From: Ulvibacterium sp.
GTDB taxonomy: Bacteria > Bacteroidota > Bacteroidia > Flavobacteriales > Flavobacteriaceae
NCBI RefSeq assembly: GCF_028285715.1
Contig: NZ_JANQOO010000017.1
Span: 682,001-746,000, forward strand
Reading direction: 5' to 3'
DNA: 64,000 nt
The position numbers were made by a program, and so were the translations under genes. Positions 42,303-52,147 of this stretch are shown here, piece after piece. The notes beneath the pieces are model-generated. The model was not told the DNA's origin and searched no databases. It saw only the letters and a program-made list of their open reading frames with translations. How positions within the stretch are numbered: the stretch's first letter is position 1; every line of letters starts with the position of its first letter.

Positions 42303-42818
42303 ATGGATTTGTCCACTTCAAAAGTTTGGGAGGATTTTTACACGGACCTCTATTTTTTTACCTTGAGAAGGGTAAAAAACAAGGATGTAACGAACGATAT
42401 CCTTCAAAACAGCTTTATAAAGATTCACCGTAACTTGAATAAGCTGCAACAACCGAACAAGGTTAGGCAATGGGTTTTTCAAATTACCCGTAATGAAATT
42501 GCAAACTTTCATAAAGGCAACAAAACCCATGCTAAACCCCTCGATGTAAATGAAACAACTAAGGATTTTCTGTGCTGTTTCGATAGATTTGTTGAAGAGT
42601 TACCTGAAATATATAAAGCAGTTATTTTACCCGTTTACTTTCAAGGAAAGAAACAGGCTGAAGTTGCCAAGGACTTGGGAATTTCCCTCCCTAACCTCAA
42701 AGCAAGGATACGAAGGGCCAAGCACATTCTAAAGGAACGGTTCACGAGTTGTTGCAAATATGTCAGCAACGAAAAAGGTCAATTGATTGGAGAACCGGAT
42801 TGCGCAATTTGTAATTAG
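42303..42818 (+). CDS. ECF-type RNA polymerase sigma factor with Cys-rich C-terminal tail
   Basis: Region 2 WEDFYTDLYFFTLRRVKNKDVTNDILQNSFIKIHRNL; region 4 LPEIYKAVILPVYFQGKKQAEVAKDLGISLPNLKARIRRAKHILKERF; tail TSCCKYVSNEKGQLIGEPDCAICN. ORF opens at 42222, likely start at 42303. Confidence 0.88.
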   Translation: MDLSTSKVWEDFYTDLYFFTLRRVKNKDVTNDILQNSFIKIHRNLNKLQQPNKVRQWVFQITRNEIANFHKGNKTHAKPLDVNETTKDFLCCFDRFVEELPEIYKAVILPVYFQGKKQAEVAKDLGISLPNLKARIRRAKHILKERFTSCCKYVSNEKGQLIGEPDCAICN

Positions 42819-42852
42819 ATACGGAATGCATCGGTCACCAGGCCTAGGATGT

Positions 42853-42885
42853 TTTCAACAGTCTCAAACAACTGTTGAATTTTTC
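42853..42885 (+). terminator. Hairpin TTCAACAGT...ACTGTTGAATTTTT
   Basis: Inverted repeat followed by T-run downstream of the ECF gene. Confidence 0.65.
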
Positions 42886-43020
42886 CCTTTTTGAATGCAC
42901 CTCATTTAAGGTTATTCCCAAGTCTTGCATTTTCTAAAGGGTTCATTAATGGGAATAGTTGGAATTCCCTGAGTGAACAAAACCAATGACATTTCGATAT
43001 AAAAAATCTCTTTTCTTACA

Positions 43021-43080
43021 TTTTGGTCATTTACACTTTGATTTTGGTTAACCCATAGGGGTATAGTCGAGATACATTTG
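43021..43080 (+). promoter_or_regulatory. AraC-type tandem operator/promoter: TTTTGGTC -13- TTTTGGTT -23- TACATTTG
   Basis: Direct half-sites at 43021 and 43042 (21 bp), -7 box at 43073-43080; upstream of RND adaptor. Confidence 0.85.
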
Positions 43081-43122
43081 TACTGTAAAATTTAAACAAC
43101 TATAAAATTTAAATACAGTACG

Positions 43123-44349
43123 ATGAAAACAATCAGCTTAAAAACAGCAAAATTCCATGCCAAGGTCTACATGATCTTCGCCATGATGATCGGCGTAATG
43201 GCCATAATTATCTTTTCAGCTTTCGAAAAGAAAGAAGAAGAAGAAATTGCTCAGAATGAACCCCAAGGACTTCCGGTGGAGGTATCCTATCCCATATTCG
43301 AAAAAATAACCGAATGGGATGAGTACACCGGTCGTTTTGAGGCCAGTAACCGCGTTGAGGTCCGTGCACGGGTAAGCGGTTACATTGAGGACGTAAGCTT
43401 TAAGGATGGTCAATCCGTAAACAAAGGAGATGTTCTATTTACCATTGACCAAAGACCCTTTAAAATTGCCTTGAACCAAGCAAGGGCCAGTTATGGGCAA
43501 GCCAAAGCAAGATTGACTATTGCTCAGGACAATTATGACCGTGTACAATCACTACGGGAATCCGGCGCAGTTTCAGCGGAGGAATATGATAGCCGTAAAC
43601 AAGCTCTAGCAGGCGCCAAAGCCTCATTGCAATTGGCACAGGCCTCAGTAGACAATGCTAGATTAAACCTCGAATTCACCAAAGTAAAGGCGCCCATTTC
43701 GGGACGTGTTAGCCGTGATATGGTCAACGAGGGGAATTTAATCGATGGAGGGTCTTCCAATTCGACCTTGTTGACAACCATAGTTGCCACAAGTCCCATT
43801 CATTTTTATTTCAGGGGAAGTGAGTCCGATTACTTGAAGTATTCCCGTTTGGCCCAAAATGGCGAAAGAGGTTCTTCACGTTCAACCGCCAATCCAGTCT
43901 TTTTAAAACTTCAGGATGAAGATGAATATGTACATGAAGCGGTTATGGACTTTGTTGATAACGAAATTGACAGAAGTACCGGAACCATTGAAGGTAGGGC
44001 CACACTGGAAAACAAGGATGGCTTAATAGAACCCGGTATGTTCGGTAAAGCCAGATTACTAGGTAGTTCAGAGCACGAGGCCATCCTAATCCCTGATGAG
44101 ATTATAGGGACAAATCAATCGGTACGTTTCGTATATGTGGTAGCTGAGGACAATACCGTCAACACGAAGAACATAGAACTCGGTCCTTTGCATACGAATG
44201 GATTGCGAATCGTTAGAAACGGATTATCTCCCAAAGACCTGCTCATTACCAATAACATCCAGAAAATCCGACCTGGCGTTGCGGTAAGTCCGGTTGAAAC
44301 ATCTTTAACGAATAATAACGATGCTCTAGCCTTTAGCGAAGCAGAATAA
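43123..44349 (+). CDS. RND efflux periplasmic adaptor subunit (AcrA/MexA-like)
   Basis: VEVRARVSGYIEDVSFKDGQSVNKGDVLFTIDQRPF; hairpin and beta-barrel regions. Confidence 0.95.
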   Translation: MKTISLKTAKFHAKVYMIFAMMIGVMAIIIFSAFEKKEEEEIAQNEPQGLPVEVSYPIFEKITEWDEYTGRFEASNRVEVRARVSGYIEDVSFKDGQSVNKGDVLFTIDQRPFKIALNQARASYGQAKARLTIAQDNYDRVQSLRESGAVSAEEYDSRKQALAGAKASLQLAQASVDNARLNLEFTKVKAPISGRVSRDMVNEGNLIDGGSSNSTLLTTIVATSPIHFYFRGSESDYLKYSRLAQNGERGSSRSTANPVFLKLQDEDEYVHEAVMDFVDNEIDRSTGTIEGRATLENKDGLIEPGMFGKARLLGSSEHEAILIPDEIIGTNQSVRFVYVVAEDNTVNTKNIELGPLHTNGLRIVRNGLSPKDLLITNNIQKIRPGVAVSPVETSLTNNNDALAFSEAE

Positions 44350-44455
44350 TCAACCCTAACATATTACATCCCTTTTCTCTCTCTATTGCTTTGAATTAAC
44401 AGCAAAAATGAGAGAGACTGGGATACCCTTGTCCAACACTAAAAAAATAGAAATC

Positions 44456-47400
44456 ATGAAATTCAGTCACATTTTTATCCAAAGACCCATATTCGCAGCG
44501 GTGCTCAGCATCTTGATCGTAATCGTGGGAGGATTGGCATACGTTTCCTTGCCAGTATCACAATTTCCCGATGTTGCACCACCAACCGTTCAAGTAGTAG
44601 CCGCATATCCCGGGGCTAACGCCCAAACCCTTTCAGAAACCGTTGCCACTCCCCTGGAACAGGAAATCAACGGTGTTGAGGGAATGATTTACATGACCTC
44701 CCAATCTTCTGCGGATGGCTTGGTTACCCTTCAGGTAGCCTTTGAACTAGGAACTGATTTGGACCGCGCCCAAGTCCAGGTACAGAACAGGGTGGCCATA
44801 GCCGAACCTCGATTACCGGAATCAGTCCGTAGGTTGGGAATTACCACCAACAAGGTATCCCCTGATATTTTATTGGTGGTAAATATGTATTCTCCCAATA
44901 AAACCTATGACCAGACTTACATTGGCAACTATGCTACTTTGCAGATGATCGATCAAATAGCCCGTATCAAGGGGGTTGGCGACATCCAAATCTTTGGTGC
45001 CGCTGAATATGCCATGCGCATTTGGTTAGATCCCGATAGAATTGCCAATTTGGATATGACCGCGGGCGAAGTGGTAGCGGCCCTAAGGGCACAGAACGTT
45101 CAAATTGCCAGTGGTACCCTAAACACTCTACCGTCCGGAAGCCAATCCGCTTTTGAAATCAATATCCAGACCCAAGGAAAACTGGTTACTCAAGAGCAGT
45201 TCGAGAATATCATCATAAAAGCAGAGGAAAACGGTCGAATCGTTCAGCTCAAAGACGTCGGTCGTGTGGAGTTGGGCGCCCAAAACTATGCCACCAAAGG
45301 GTATTTGGGAAAAGACCCGGCCATTGCCATGCCCATCTACCAACAGCCTGGTGGCAATGCACTTGAAACTGCCGCAGCCATCCAAGATAAAGTAGCGGAG
45401 CTTTCAGAGAATTTTCCTGAGGACCTGGAATACAAAATTGCCTATAACCCCACAGAATTTGTACAAAAATCAGTTGACGAGGTATACCATACCATTTTTG
45501 AGGCGATTTTACTTGTTGTATTCGTAATACTGCTCTTCTTGCAATCTTGGCGGGCAGCGATAATCCCCATCTTGGCCATCCCCGTCTCCTTAATCGGAAC
45601 ATTTGCCGTAATGCAGGGGTTGGGATTCTCCTTGAACAACCTCACCTTATTCGGATTGGTATTGGCCATTGGTATTGTGGTTGACGATGCCATCGTAGTG
45701 GTAGAAAACATGGAACGCTACCTGGCCCAGGGGCTATCTCCAAAAGAGGCGGCGCGCAAGACCATGGATGAAGTCGGTGGTGCCTTGGTCGCTATTGGAT
45801 TGGTACTTATTGCAGTATTCATCCCTACAACATTTCTTGAGGGGATATCCGGGCAGTTCTACAAACAATTTGGGTTGACCATTGCAGTAGCAACAGCTAT
45901 CTCAGTTTTTGTATCGCTTACCTTAAGTCCTGCATTGGCCGCATTATTAATGCGTCATGAAGCTCATGACGAACAGAAAAGAACACCTTGGTTATTACGG
46001 CCTTTCAAATTTGTAGGTGACGGTTTCAATCGATTCATGGATGGATTGTCCATTCGATATGGGAAGGCTGTTAGCAAATTGGTCAGAACCGGGTCTATGG
46101 TAATGTTAATCTATGGAGGACTTATTGCTCTTACCGGCTTTGAGTTCAATAGGGTTCCCAGTGGATTTGTGCCTGCCATGGATCAACAATATTTTATTAC
46201 GGCAATTCAACTGCCCCCAGGCTCTTCATTAAGCAGAACGGATAAAGTGGTACAAGATGCTATAGACACCCTATTGGAGGTTGACGGGGTTGCCAATACA
46301 GTATCCTTTACCGGTTTCGATGGGGCATCCTTTACCAATGCCTCCAATGCCGCGGCGATTTTCGTTACGCTGGAGGACTTTGATATAAGAACCCAAAAAG
46401 GAATTGGTTATGAGGATTTGCTGGGTACCCTCCGGGCAAAAATGGCAGAGGTTGATGACGCTTTTGTAGTAGTTATCCCTCCCCCATCTGTCCGTGGTAT
46501 TGGTAACGCAGGTGGATTTCGAATGATGGTCCAGGATAGGGCCAATCTAGGTAACGAAACCTTATTGAATGCCACCTATGAGCTAGCTGCCGCTGCCAAT
46601 CAGGACACTAAACTTAATAGTGTGTTTACATTCTTCAATAACCAGACTCCACAATTGTATCTGGATATTGACCGTGTAAAAGCAGAACAATTGGGTATCG
46701 ATGTCGCTGAGGTATTTCAATCCTTGGAAGTGTATCTAGGGTCGGCTTTTGTGAACGAATTCAACTATTTGGGAAGAACCTACCAGGTAACTGCCCAAGC
46801 AGATGCCCCCAATAGGTTGACACCGGATGACATTTCGCGAATTAAAGTGAGAAACCAAAATGGAGACATGGTGCCATTAGGAACCATCAGCACCCAAAAA
46901 GACATCGCCGGACCCAATAGAATTCCAAGATTCAACCTATATCCATCCGCATCTTTGGTCGGGGACATTGCGCCAGGCTACAGCACAGGACAGGCTTTGG
47001 ATAGAATGGAAGAATTGGCCGCCGACATTTTGCCCCAAGGGATTTCTTTTGAGTGGACCGAAATGGCCTATCAGCAAAAACAAACGGGAAATACCGCGGG
47101 AATCGCCTTCCTTCTCGCCGTGGTCTTTGTATTCTTGCTTTTGGCCGCCCAGTTTGAAAGTTTGGTTCTTCCATTGGCCGTTATCTTTATTGTACCAATG
47201 GTACTTTTATCGGCCATGATAGGTATCGACCTAGCAGGATTGGACAACAACATTATGGTGCAAATTGGTTTGGTGGTTCTTGTAGGTCTTGCCAGTAAAA
47301 ATGCCATCTTAATTGTGGAGTTCGCAAAACAGTTAGAGGACCAGGGGAATGATTTGAGAACGGCCGTCATCGAAGCTTCCAAATTACGCTTACGTCCTAT

Positions 47401-47638
47401 TTTAATGACCGCCATGGCCTTTATTCTGGGAGTAGTACCCTTGGCCATTGCGACCGGTGCCGGTGCCGAACTAAGAAATGCCTTGGGCATTGCAGTTTTC
47501 AGCGGAATGCTCGGGGTTACTGTATTCGGAATTTTCTTGACACCGGTGTTCTATTATCTAGGAAGAAAATGGACCACCAAAACCAAAAAGATCGATGCAA
47601 CTGACACAACACGTCATCAAATCCAAGCAGCACTCTAA
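44456..47638 (+). CDS. RND efflux transporter permease (AcrB/MexB-like)
   Basis: MKFSHIFIQRPIFAAVLSILIVIVGG; GLVLAIGIVVDDAIVVVENMER; ORF opens at 44408. Confidence 0.96.
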   Translation: MKFSHIFIQRPIFAAVLSILIVIVGGLAYVSLPVSQFPDVAPPTVQVVAAYPGANAQTLSETVATPLEQEINGVEGMIYMTSQSSADGLVTLQVAFELGTDLDRAQVQVQNRVAIAEPRLPESVRRLGITTNKVSPDILLVVNMYSPNKTYDQTYIGNYATLQMIDQIARIKGVGDIQIFGAAEYAMRIWLDPDRIANLDMTAGEVVAALRAQNVQIASGTLNTLPSGSQSAFEINIQTQGKLVTQEQFENIIIKAEENGRIVQLKDVGRVELGAQNYATKGYLGKDPAIAMPIYQQPGGNALETAAAIQDKVAELSENFPEDLEYKIAYNPTEFVQKSVDEVYHTIFEAILLVVFVILLFLQSWRAAIIPILAIPVSLIGTFAVMQGLGFSLNNLTLFGLVLAIGIVVDDAIVVVENMERYLAQGLSPKEAARKTMDEVGGALVAIGLVLIAVFIPTTFLEGISGQFYKQFGLTIAVATAISVFVSLTLSPALAALLMRHEAHDEQKRTPWLLRPFKFVGDGFNRFMDGLSIRYGKAVSKLVRTGSMVMLIYGGLIALTGFEFNRVPSGFVPAMDQQYFITAIQLPPGSSLSRTDKVVQDAIDTLLEVDGVANTVSFTGFDGASFTNASNAAAIFVTLEDFDIRTQKGIGYEDLLGTLRAKMAEVDDAFVVVIPPPSVRGIGNAGGFRMMVQDRANLGNETLLNATYELAAAANQDTKLNSVFTFFNNQTPQLYLDIDRVKAEQLGIDVAEVFQSLEVYLGSAFVNEFNYLGRTYQVTAQADAPNRLTPDDISRIKVRNQNGDMVPLGTISTQKDIAGPNRIPRFNLYPSASLVGDIAPGYSTGQALDRMEELAADILPQGISFEWTEMAYQQKQTGNTAGIAFLLAVVFVFLLLAAQFESLVLPLAVIFIVPMVLLSAMIGIDLAGLDNNIMVQIGLVVLVGLASKNAILIVEFAKQLEDQGNDLRTAVIEASKLRLRPILMTAMAFILGVVPLAIATGAGAELRNALGIAVFSGMLGVTVFGIFLTPVFYYLGRKWTTKTKKIDATDTTRHQIQAAL

Positions 47639-47647
47639 CATATTAGA

Positions 47648-47707
47648 TTTTGGTCAAAAGATGGGTGTTTTTGGTTACCCCGGAACACCCATTCGGACCG
47701 AACTTTG
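47648..47707 (+). promoter_or_regulatory. AraC-type tandem operator/promoter: TTTTGGTC -13- TTTTGGTT -23- GAACTTTG
   Basis: Half-sites at 47648 and 47669; -7-like box at 47700-47707; upstream of outer-membrane channel gene. Confidence 0.82.
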
Positions 47708-47731
47708 AGAACGAATAAAAAAATAGAAATC

Positions 47732-49201
47732 ATGAAAAATCTAACACTAATAACAGTACTATCCCTAATACTGGTTTCCTGTGGAATTACCAAAAGGGAT
47801 TTTGAAGTCAACCCAAAAACTGAAGTTGATGAAAATTACCTGGAAAATGTAACTGACCATGCCGCTTTTGAAGAATCACAAGGTCAAATAGTAACCGAAT
47901 GGTGGTCAGAATTTAACGATCCCGTTCTGGATACCTTGATCCAAAAAGCACAACGGCACAATTTGGACATCAATGCAGCTATTGCCAACTTCCATGCTTC
48001 ACGTGCGGTATTGAAAGGGACAAAATTGGACCGATTGCCAACAGTAACCGCGAATGGCAATGTTACCCGAACCCGTTTGGGCGAAAATATTTTTGTTCCC
48101 GGGGCCAATCCTACATTCACCACCTACAATGGAAGTTTTGATGCGTTCTGGGAAACGGATGTGTTTGGCAGGGTCTCCAATAGAATTAAAGGCGCTTATG
48201 CCAGTCAGCAATCTGCGCTTGCCGATGTGCAAGGGGTATATGTGAGCATTTTTGCAGAAGTGGCCCGAAACTATATGGAATTCCGTGGCGCCCAGTACCA
48301 ATTGGACATTGCACAACGTAACTTGAGCGGACAGCAAGCCACCTATGACTTGACAGTTCGGTTAAAGGATGCCGGAACAAGCAATAGTTTGGATGTTTCC
48401 CGTGCCTTGGCGCAGTTGGAGAATACGCGTGCCACCATTCCCCCATTAAAGGCCAGAATTGCGGCACTAAAAAACAGCTTGAGCGTTTTAATCGGGGAGG
48501 TCCCCGGAAATTTGGACGGAACCGTCATAAACAAAAAGCCGCTGCCTAGTCTACCACTTTCTGTGAGCCTGGGAAACATTACCGATTTATTACGAAGACG
48601 TCCTGATGTAAAACAAGTGGAAGCCCAATTACAAGAGCAAATAGCGCGTTATAATCTTTCCGTGGCGGAACTTTATCCCAATATTCAATTTGGGGGATCT
48701 ATAGGTTTCTCTGCAGTAGATTTCTCCAACTTCGGAAGTAACCCATCCTTTACCTGGAGCATTATCCCGAACGTAAGTTGGGCCGCTTTTAATCTAGGTC
48801 GAGTGAAACAACAAATCAATCAGAACGATGCCTTGACGCTAGCTGCTCTGCAATATTACGAAAAGACCGTTTTAGAAGCACTGGAGGAAATCAGCACGGC
48901 GATGACCAATTATACCAACGAACTGGAACGTAGGGAAACCTTACGAAAATCCTCGATTGCCAGCGCCGAGGCGGCCGGAATTGCAAAAAGACGATTTAAT
49001 GCGGGCTTGGATAGTTTTATAGATTACCTCAGTGCGGACAACACACTGTTGTTGGCAGAAAATCAATTGGCCATTAGCGAGATTGCTTCCGCCACATCCC
49101 TGATAGCCATTTACAAAGCCCTAGGAGGAGGATGGGAAATCATTTCGGAGGAAAAATTGGATAAACAATTTAAGAGTATGAAATTAGCAGAATCCAAATA
49201 A
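47732..49201 (+). CDS. TolC/NodT-type efflux outer-membrane lipoprotein
   Basis: Lipobox ILVSCG; RRPDVKQVEAQL; ORF opens at 47705. Confidence 0.94.
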   Translation: MKNLTLITVLSLILVSCGITKRDFEVNPKTEVDENYLENVTDHAAFEESQGQIVTEWWSEFNDPVLDTLIQKAQRHNLDINAAIANFHASRAVLKGTKLDRLPTVTANGNVTRTRLGENIFVPGANPTFTTYNGSFDAFWETDVFGRVSNRIKGAYASQQSALADVQGVYVSIFAEVARNYMEFRGAQYQLDIAQRNLSGQQATYDLTVRLKDAGTSNSLDVSRALAQLENTRATIPPLKARIAALKNSLSVLIGEVPGNLDGTVINKKPLPSLPLSVSLGNITDLLRRRPDVKQVEAQLQEQIARYNLSVAELYPNIQFGGSIGFSAVDFSNFGSNPSFTWSIIPNVSWAAFNLGRVKQQINQNDALTLAALQYYEKTVLEALEEISTAMTNYTNELERRETLRKSSIASAEAAGIAKRRFNAGLDSFIDYLSADNTLLLAENQLAISEIASATSLIAIYKALGGGWEIISEEKLDKQFKSMKLAESK

Positions 49202-49233
49202 CAACACACAACGGTTTTGGTGTTGGATAGAAC

Positions 49234-49267
49234 GGCGACCTTTCAGTAATGGAGGTCGCTGTTTTTA
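49234..49267 (+). terminator. Hairpin GCGACC...GGTCGC followed by T-run
   Basis: gcgacctttcagtaatggaggtcgctgttttta. Confidence 0.75.
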
Positions 49268-49296
49268 TTTAAAATGAAGTATTTTTATTAAAAACT

Positions 49297-50199
49297 ATGT
49301 CCTCCCAGAAAATATATCATTCCATATCGGAATTTTTCAATTCCATTAATTTGGAAATTGAACAGGATTTTGATTTTACCATTCACAGTCTAGACAAACT
49401 CCATGGGGAGAAGGCCATTTCATCCCCCTTTTTTAGGACAAATTACGTAGCCTTCTTGCTCATAGCATCGGGCAAGGGACATTATACCATAGATGAGCAT
49501 TGGTTTGAATTAAAACCGAGATCCTTTTACTTCACACTTCCTGGACATTTAAAATCATTCACCATTGAGGAAAACTGGCAGGGGTATATGCTAACATTTT
49601 CCATGGAGTTTTTACGGTCCAACTATCCTGGCAATGTCGATCAGGATTTTCCATTTTTACTAAAGGAAACCGTTCCCGTGATGTATCTTCGCCAGCAGGA
49701 TTACCAGAGGATTAACAGGTTATGCGAGGTATTCATTCAAGAGTACAATGGAAATTCCACGTTTAAAAAAAGAATAGTGGCCAACCAATTGGTTACCTTT
49801 CTATTCCAAACCAAAGAATTACTACTGTCCCACCAAGCAACTATTTCTTTGGCAAACCGCCCAACGGAAATTGCAAAATCTTTTCAGGCTGCATTGAATA
49901 AGAACCTTTTGGATATTACAAAAGGTAATGCGGAATACATCTGGAACGTGCAGGACTATGCCAACAAACTTACAATGCACCCCAATTACTTGAGTACAAT
50001 CATTAAATCCCAAACAGGCAAAACGGTGAAACAATGGATCGATGAACGAATCATTTCCGAGGCAAAATCCCTATTGAACAATACGGACCTGTCCGTTGCT
50101 CAAATTACCTACCGCCTAACTTTTGAAGATCCCTCCAATTTTTCCAGGTTTTTCAAGAAAAAAACAGGACTTACTCCTGCAAAATACCGTACTTCTTAG
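49297..50199 (+). CDS. AraC/XylS-family transcriptional regulator (#1)
   Basis: C-terminal double HTH: YANKLTMHPNYLSTIIKSQTGKTVKQWIDERII...DPSNFSRFFKKKTGLTPAKYR. Confidence 0.94.
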   Translation: MSSQKIYHSISEFFNSINLEIEQDFDFTIHSLDKLHGEKAISSPFFRTNYVAFLLIASGKGHYTIDEHWFELKPRSFYFTLPGHLKSFTIEENWQGYMLTFSMEFLRSNYPGNVDQDFPFLLKETVPVMYLRQQDYQRINRLCEVFIQEYNGNSTFKKRIVANQLVTFLFQTKELLLSHQATISLANRPTEIAKSFQAALNKNLLDITKGNAEYIWNVQDYANKLTMHPNYLSTIIKSQTGKTVKQWIDERIISEAKSLLNNTDLSVAQITYRLTFEDPSNFSRFFKKKTGLTPAKYRTS

Positions 50200-50200
50200 A

Positions 50201-50260
50201 AAGTGACCATAAAACCTTAAAAAGTGACCTAATACGGCCCTGCCCTTTATTGGAGATTTG
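50201..50260 (+). promoter_or_regulatory. Variant tandem operator/promoter: AAGTGACC -13- AAGTGACC -23- GAGATTTG
   Basis: Perfect direct repeat AAGTGACC at 50201 and 50222 (21 bp); -7-like box at 50253-50260; upstream of SDR. Confidence 0.8.
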
Positions 50261-50308
50261 TAGTGTATTTAAAAAACAAATCATTATTCACTTTAAAATC
50301 TTAGTAAA

Positions 50309-51067
50309 ATGGAAACTTTAAATCAAACGTTAAAAGGAAAGGTAGCAATCGTAACAGGCGCGTCCAAAAATTTGGGTGCGGAAACCGCTTATTACTTAGG
50401 AAATGTTGGAGCTAACGTCATTGTACATTACTTCAGTGACAATAGCAAGGAAGAAGCATCCCAAGTTGTGGGAAAAATAAAGTCTTCAGGAAGCGATGCC
50501 AAACTGGTACAGGCCGACTTAAGAAGGGTATCGGAAATAAAACGTCTATTTGATGAAACTGAAAACACTTTTGGCAAAGTAGACATTGTAGTAAACACCG
50601 CAGGGACCATGCTCAAAAAACCCGCCTCCGAGGTTACCGAAGAAGAATATGACCAAATGTTCAACATCCACGCCAAATCTGCCTTTTTTGTCCTTGGCGA
50701 GGCAGCCAAGCGTGTAAAAGATGGTGGACGTATCGTAAACATCTCTACCACACTTACCTCGGTCACCACTGGTTTTTACTCTGTATATGCGGGCGCCAAA
50801 GCCGCCTCTGAGCAATTTGTGAAAATGGTGGCCAAGGAAATCGGTTCCAGGGGAATCACGGTAAACTCCATAGCGCCCGGACCATTGAATACCTCTTTCT
50901 TCTACCCTGTGGAAAATGAACATTCGGTTGATTTTTTAAAACACATGTCCGTACAGAACCGATTGGGGGAAATCTCCGACGTGTTGCCCGCCATTCAATT
51001 TTTGACCAGTCCTGAAGCGGGTTGGGTAACCGCTCAATCCATTCGAGTAAATGGAGGCATGTTTTAA
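50309..51067 (+). CDS. SDR-family oxidoreductase
   Basis: VTGASKNLGAETAYYLG, NTAGT, YSVYAGAKAASEQF. Confidence 0.93.
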   Translation: METLNQTLKGKVAIVTGASKNLGAETAYYLGNVGANVIVHYFSDNSKEEASQVVGKIKSSGSDAKLVQADLRRVSEIKRLFDETENTFGKVDIVVNTAGTMLKKPASEVTEEEYDQMFNIHAKSAFFVLGEAAKRVKDGGRIVNISTTLTSVTTGFYSVYAGAKAASEQFVKMVAKEIGSRGITVNSIAPGPLNTSFFYPVENEHSVDFLKHMSVQNRLGEISDVLPAIQFLTSPEAGWVTAQSIRVNGGMF

Positions 51068-51084
51068 ACTTTTTGAGACTCGAT

Positions 51085-51124
51085 AAAAAAAGCAACTTCC
51101 ATACAATGGAGGTTGCTTTTTTTA
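51085..51124 (+). terminator. Hairpin AAAAAAAGCAACTTCC...GGAGGTTGCTTTTTTT
   Basis: Long inverted repeat with T-run. Confidence 0.85.
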
Positions 51125-51148
51125 TGCCAAAAGTAATATCTTGCCGCA

Positions 51149-52054
51149 GTGAAAATTGATGGTATCCATACTCTATCTACAATTCAGGAGTACTTTGACT
51201 TCATCAATTTCAAATGCCCTGTTTTCAATGGTTTTGCTATCGGGAGATTAGAGGAATCTGCAAAGGTGATCCCCCAGGTAATGCCTCCGTACCGCAAGCG
51301 ATTTTTCAAAATCATGCTCATATTAAGTGGTGAAATCGATATGCGCAACAATGACAACGAAGGACATTTGAAAACCAATACGTTGTTCTTTTCAGGCGAG
51401 GGACATATTCAATCTTGGGAAAGTATCGCCCCTATGAGCGGATTTGTCCTTTATTTCACCTCGGATTTTTATGCGACGGTTCACAAGAAGAATAAGCTGC
51501 ACTCTGATTTTCCCTTTTTTACACAAAATGCTTCCATGAACATAGCCATTTCCGAAAAAGAGAGTGAGCACTTAAAACGCACTTGTGAAAACATCGTTAC
51601 CCTATCCGAACAACCCTTATCCAACAAAGAGGACATTTTTCGTTCCTATTTGAACATTGTATTGCTGGAATCGAAGAATTTATATGAGGAAAAAATAGGT
51701 ACCAATGCTGTAGTGCAAGATTCGGATAAACGCATTCTTAATAGGTACAACCAGCTGATCGAGCAACAGTATGGCACTACCAAGGAAGATGTGCTCAAAA
51801 CCGTTCAAGAATTTGCGGATGGCCTATCCATACATCCTACGCACTTGAATTATGTGGTGAAAAGTCTTACCGGTAATACCGCATTGCAGCTGGTTCACAA
51901 TAGAAAACTTCAAGAAGCCAAATCACTCTTATTCCAAACTTCCAAAACGGTAAGCGAAATTGCCTACGACCTCCACTTTGATAATCCCACCCATTTTGTT
52001 CGCTTTGTAAAGAAGAAAACCGGTAAGACGCCTCTTCAATTGCGCAATACTTAA
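51149..52054 (+). CDS. AraC-family transcriptional regulator (#2)
   Basis: [21 protein letters not shown]...[32 protein letters not shown]. Confidence 0.94.
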   Translation: MKIDGIHTLSTIQEYFDFINFKCPVFNGFAIGRLEESAKVIPQVMPPYRKRFFKIMLILSGEIDMRNNDNEGHLKTNTLFFSGEGHIQSWESIAPMSGFVLYFTSDFYATVHKKNKLHSDFPFFTQNASMNIAISEKESEHLKRTCENIVTLSEQPLSNKEDIFRSYLNIVLLESKNLYEEKIGTNAVVQDSDKRILNRYNQLIEQQYGTTKEDVLKTVQEFADGLSIHPTHLNYVVKSLTGNTALQLVHNRKLQEAKSLLFQTSKTVSEIAYDLHFDNPTHFVRFVKKKTGKTPLQLRNT

Positions 52055-52114
52055 AATTGGTCATTTCGTCTTGTTAATTGGTTTATTCCGCGGCTCGTAT
52101 CACAGGTACATTTA
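52055..52114 (+). promoter_or_regulatory. AraC-type tandem operator/promoter: AATTGGTC -13- AATTGGTT -23- TACATTTA
   Basis: Half-sites at 52055 and 52076; -7 box at 52107-52114; upstream of ester cyclase. Confidence 0.82.
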
Positions 52115-52147
52115 CCGTGAATTCTTTTAACAATAAAAAATCAAAAA

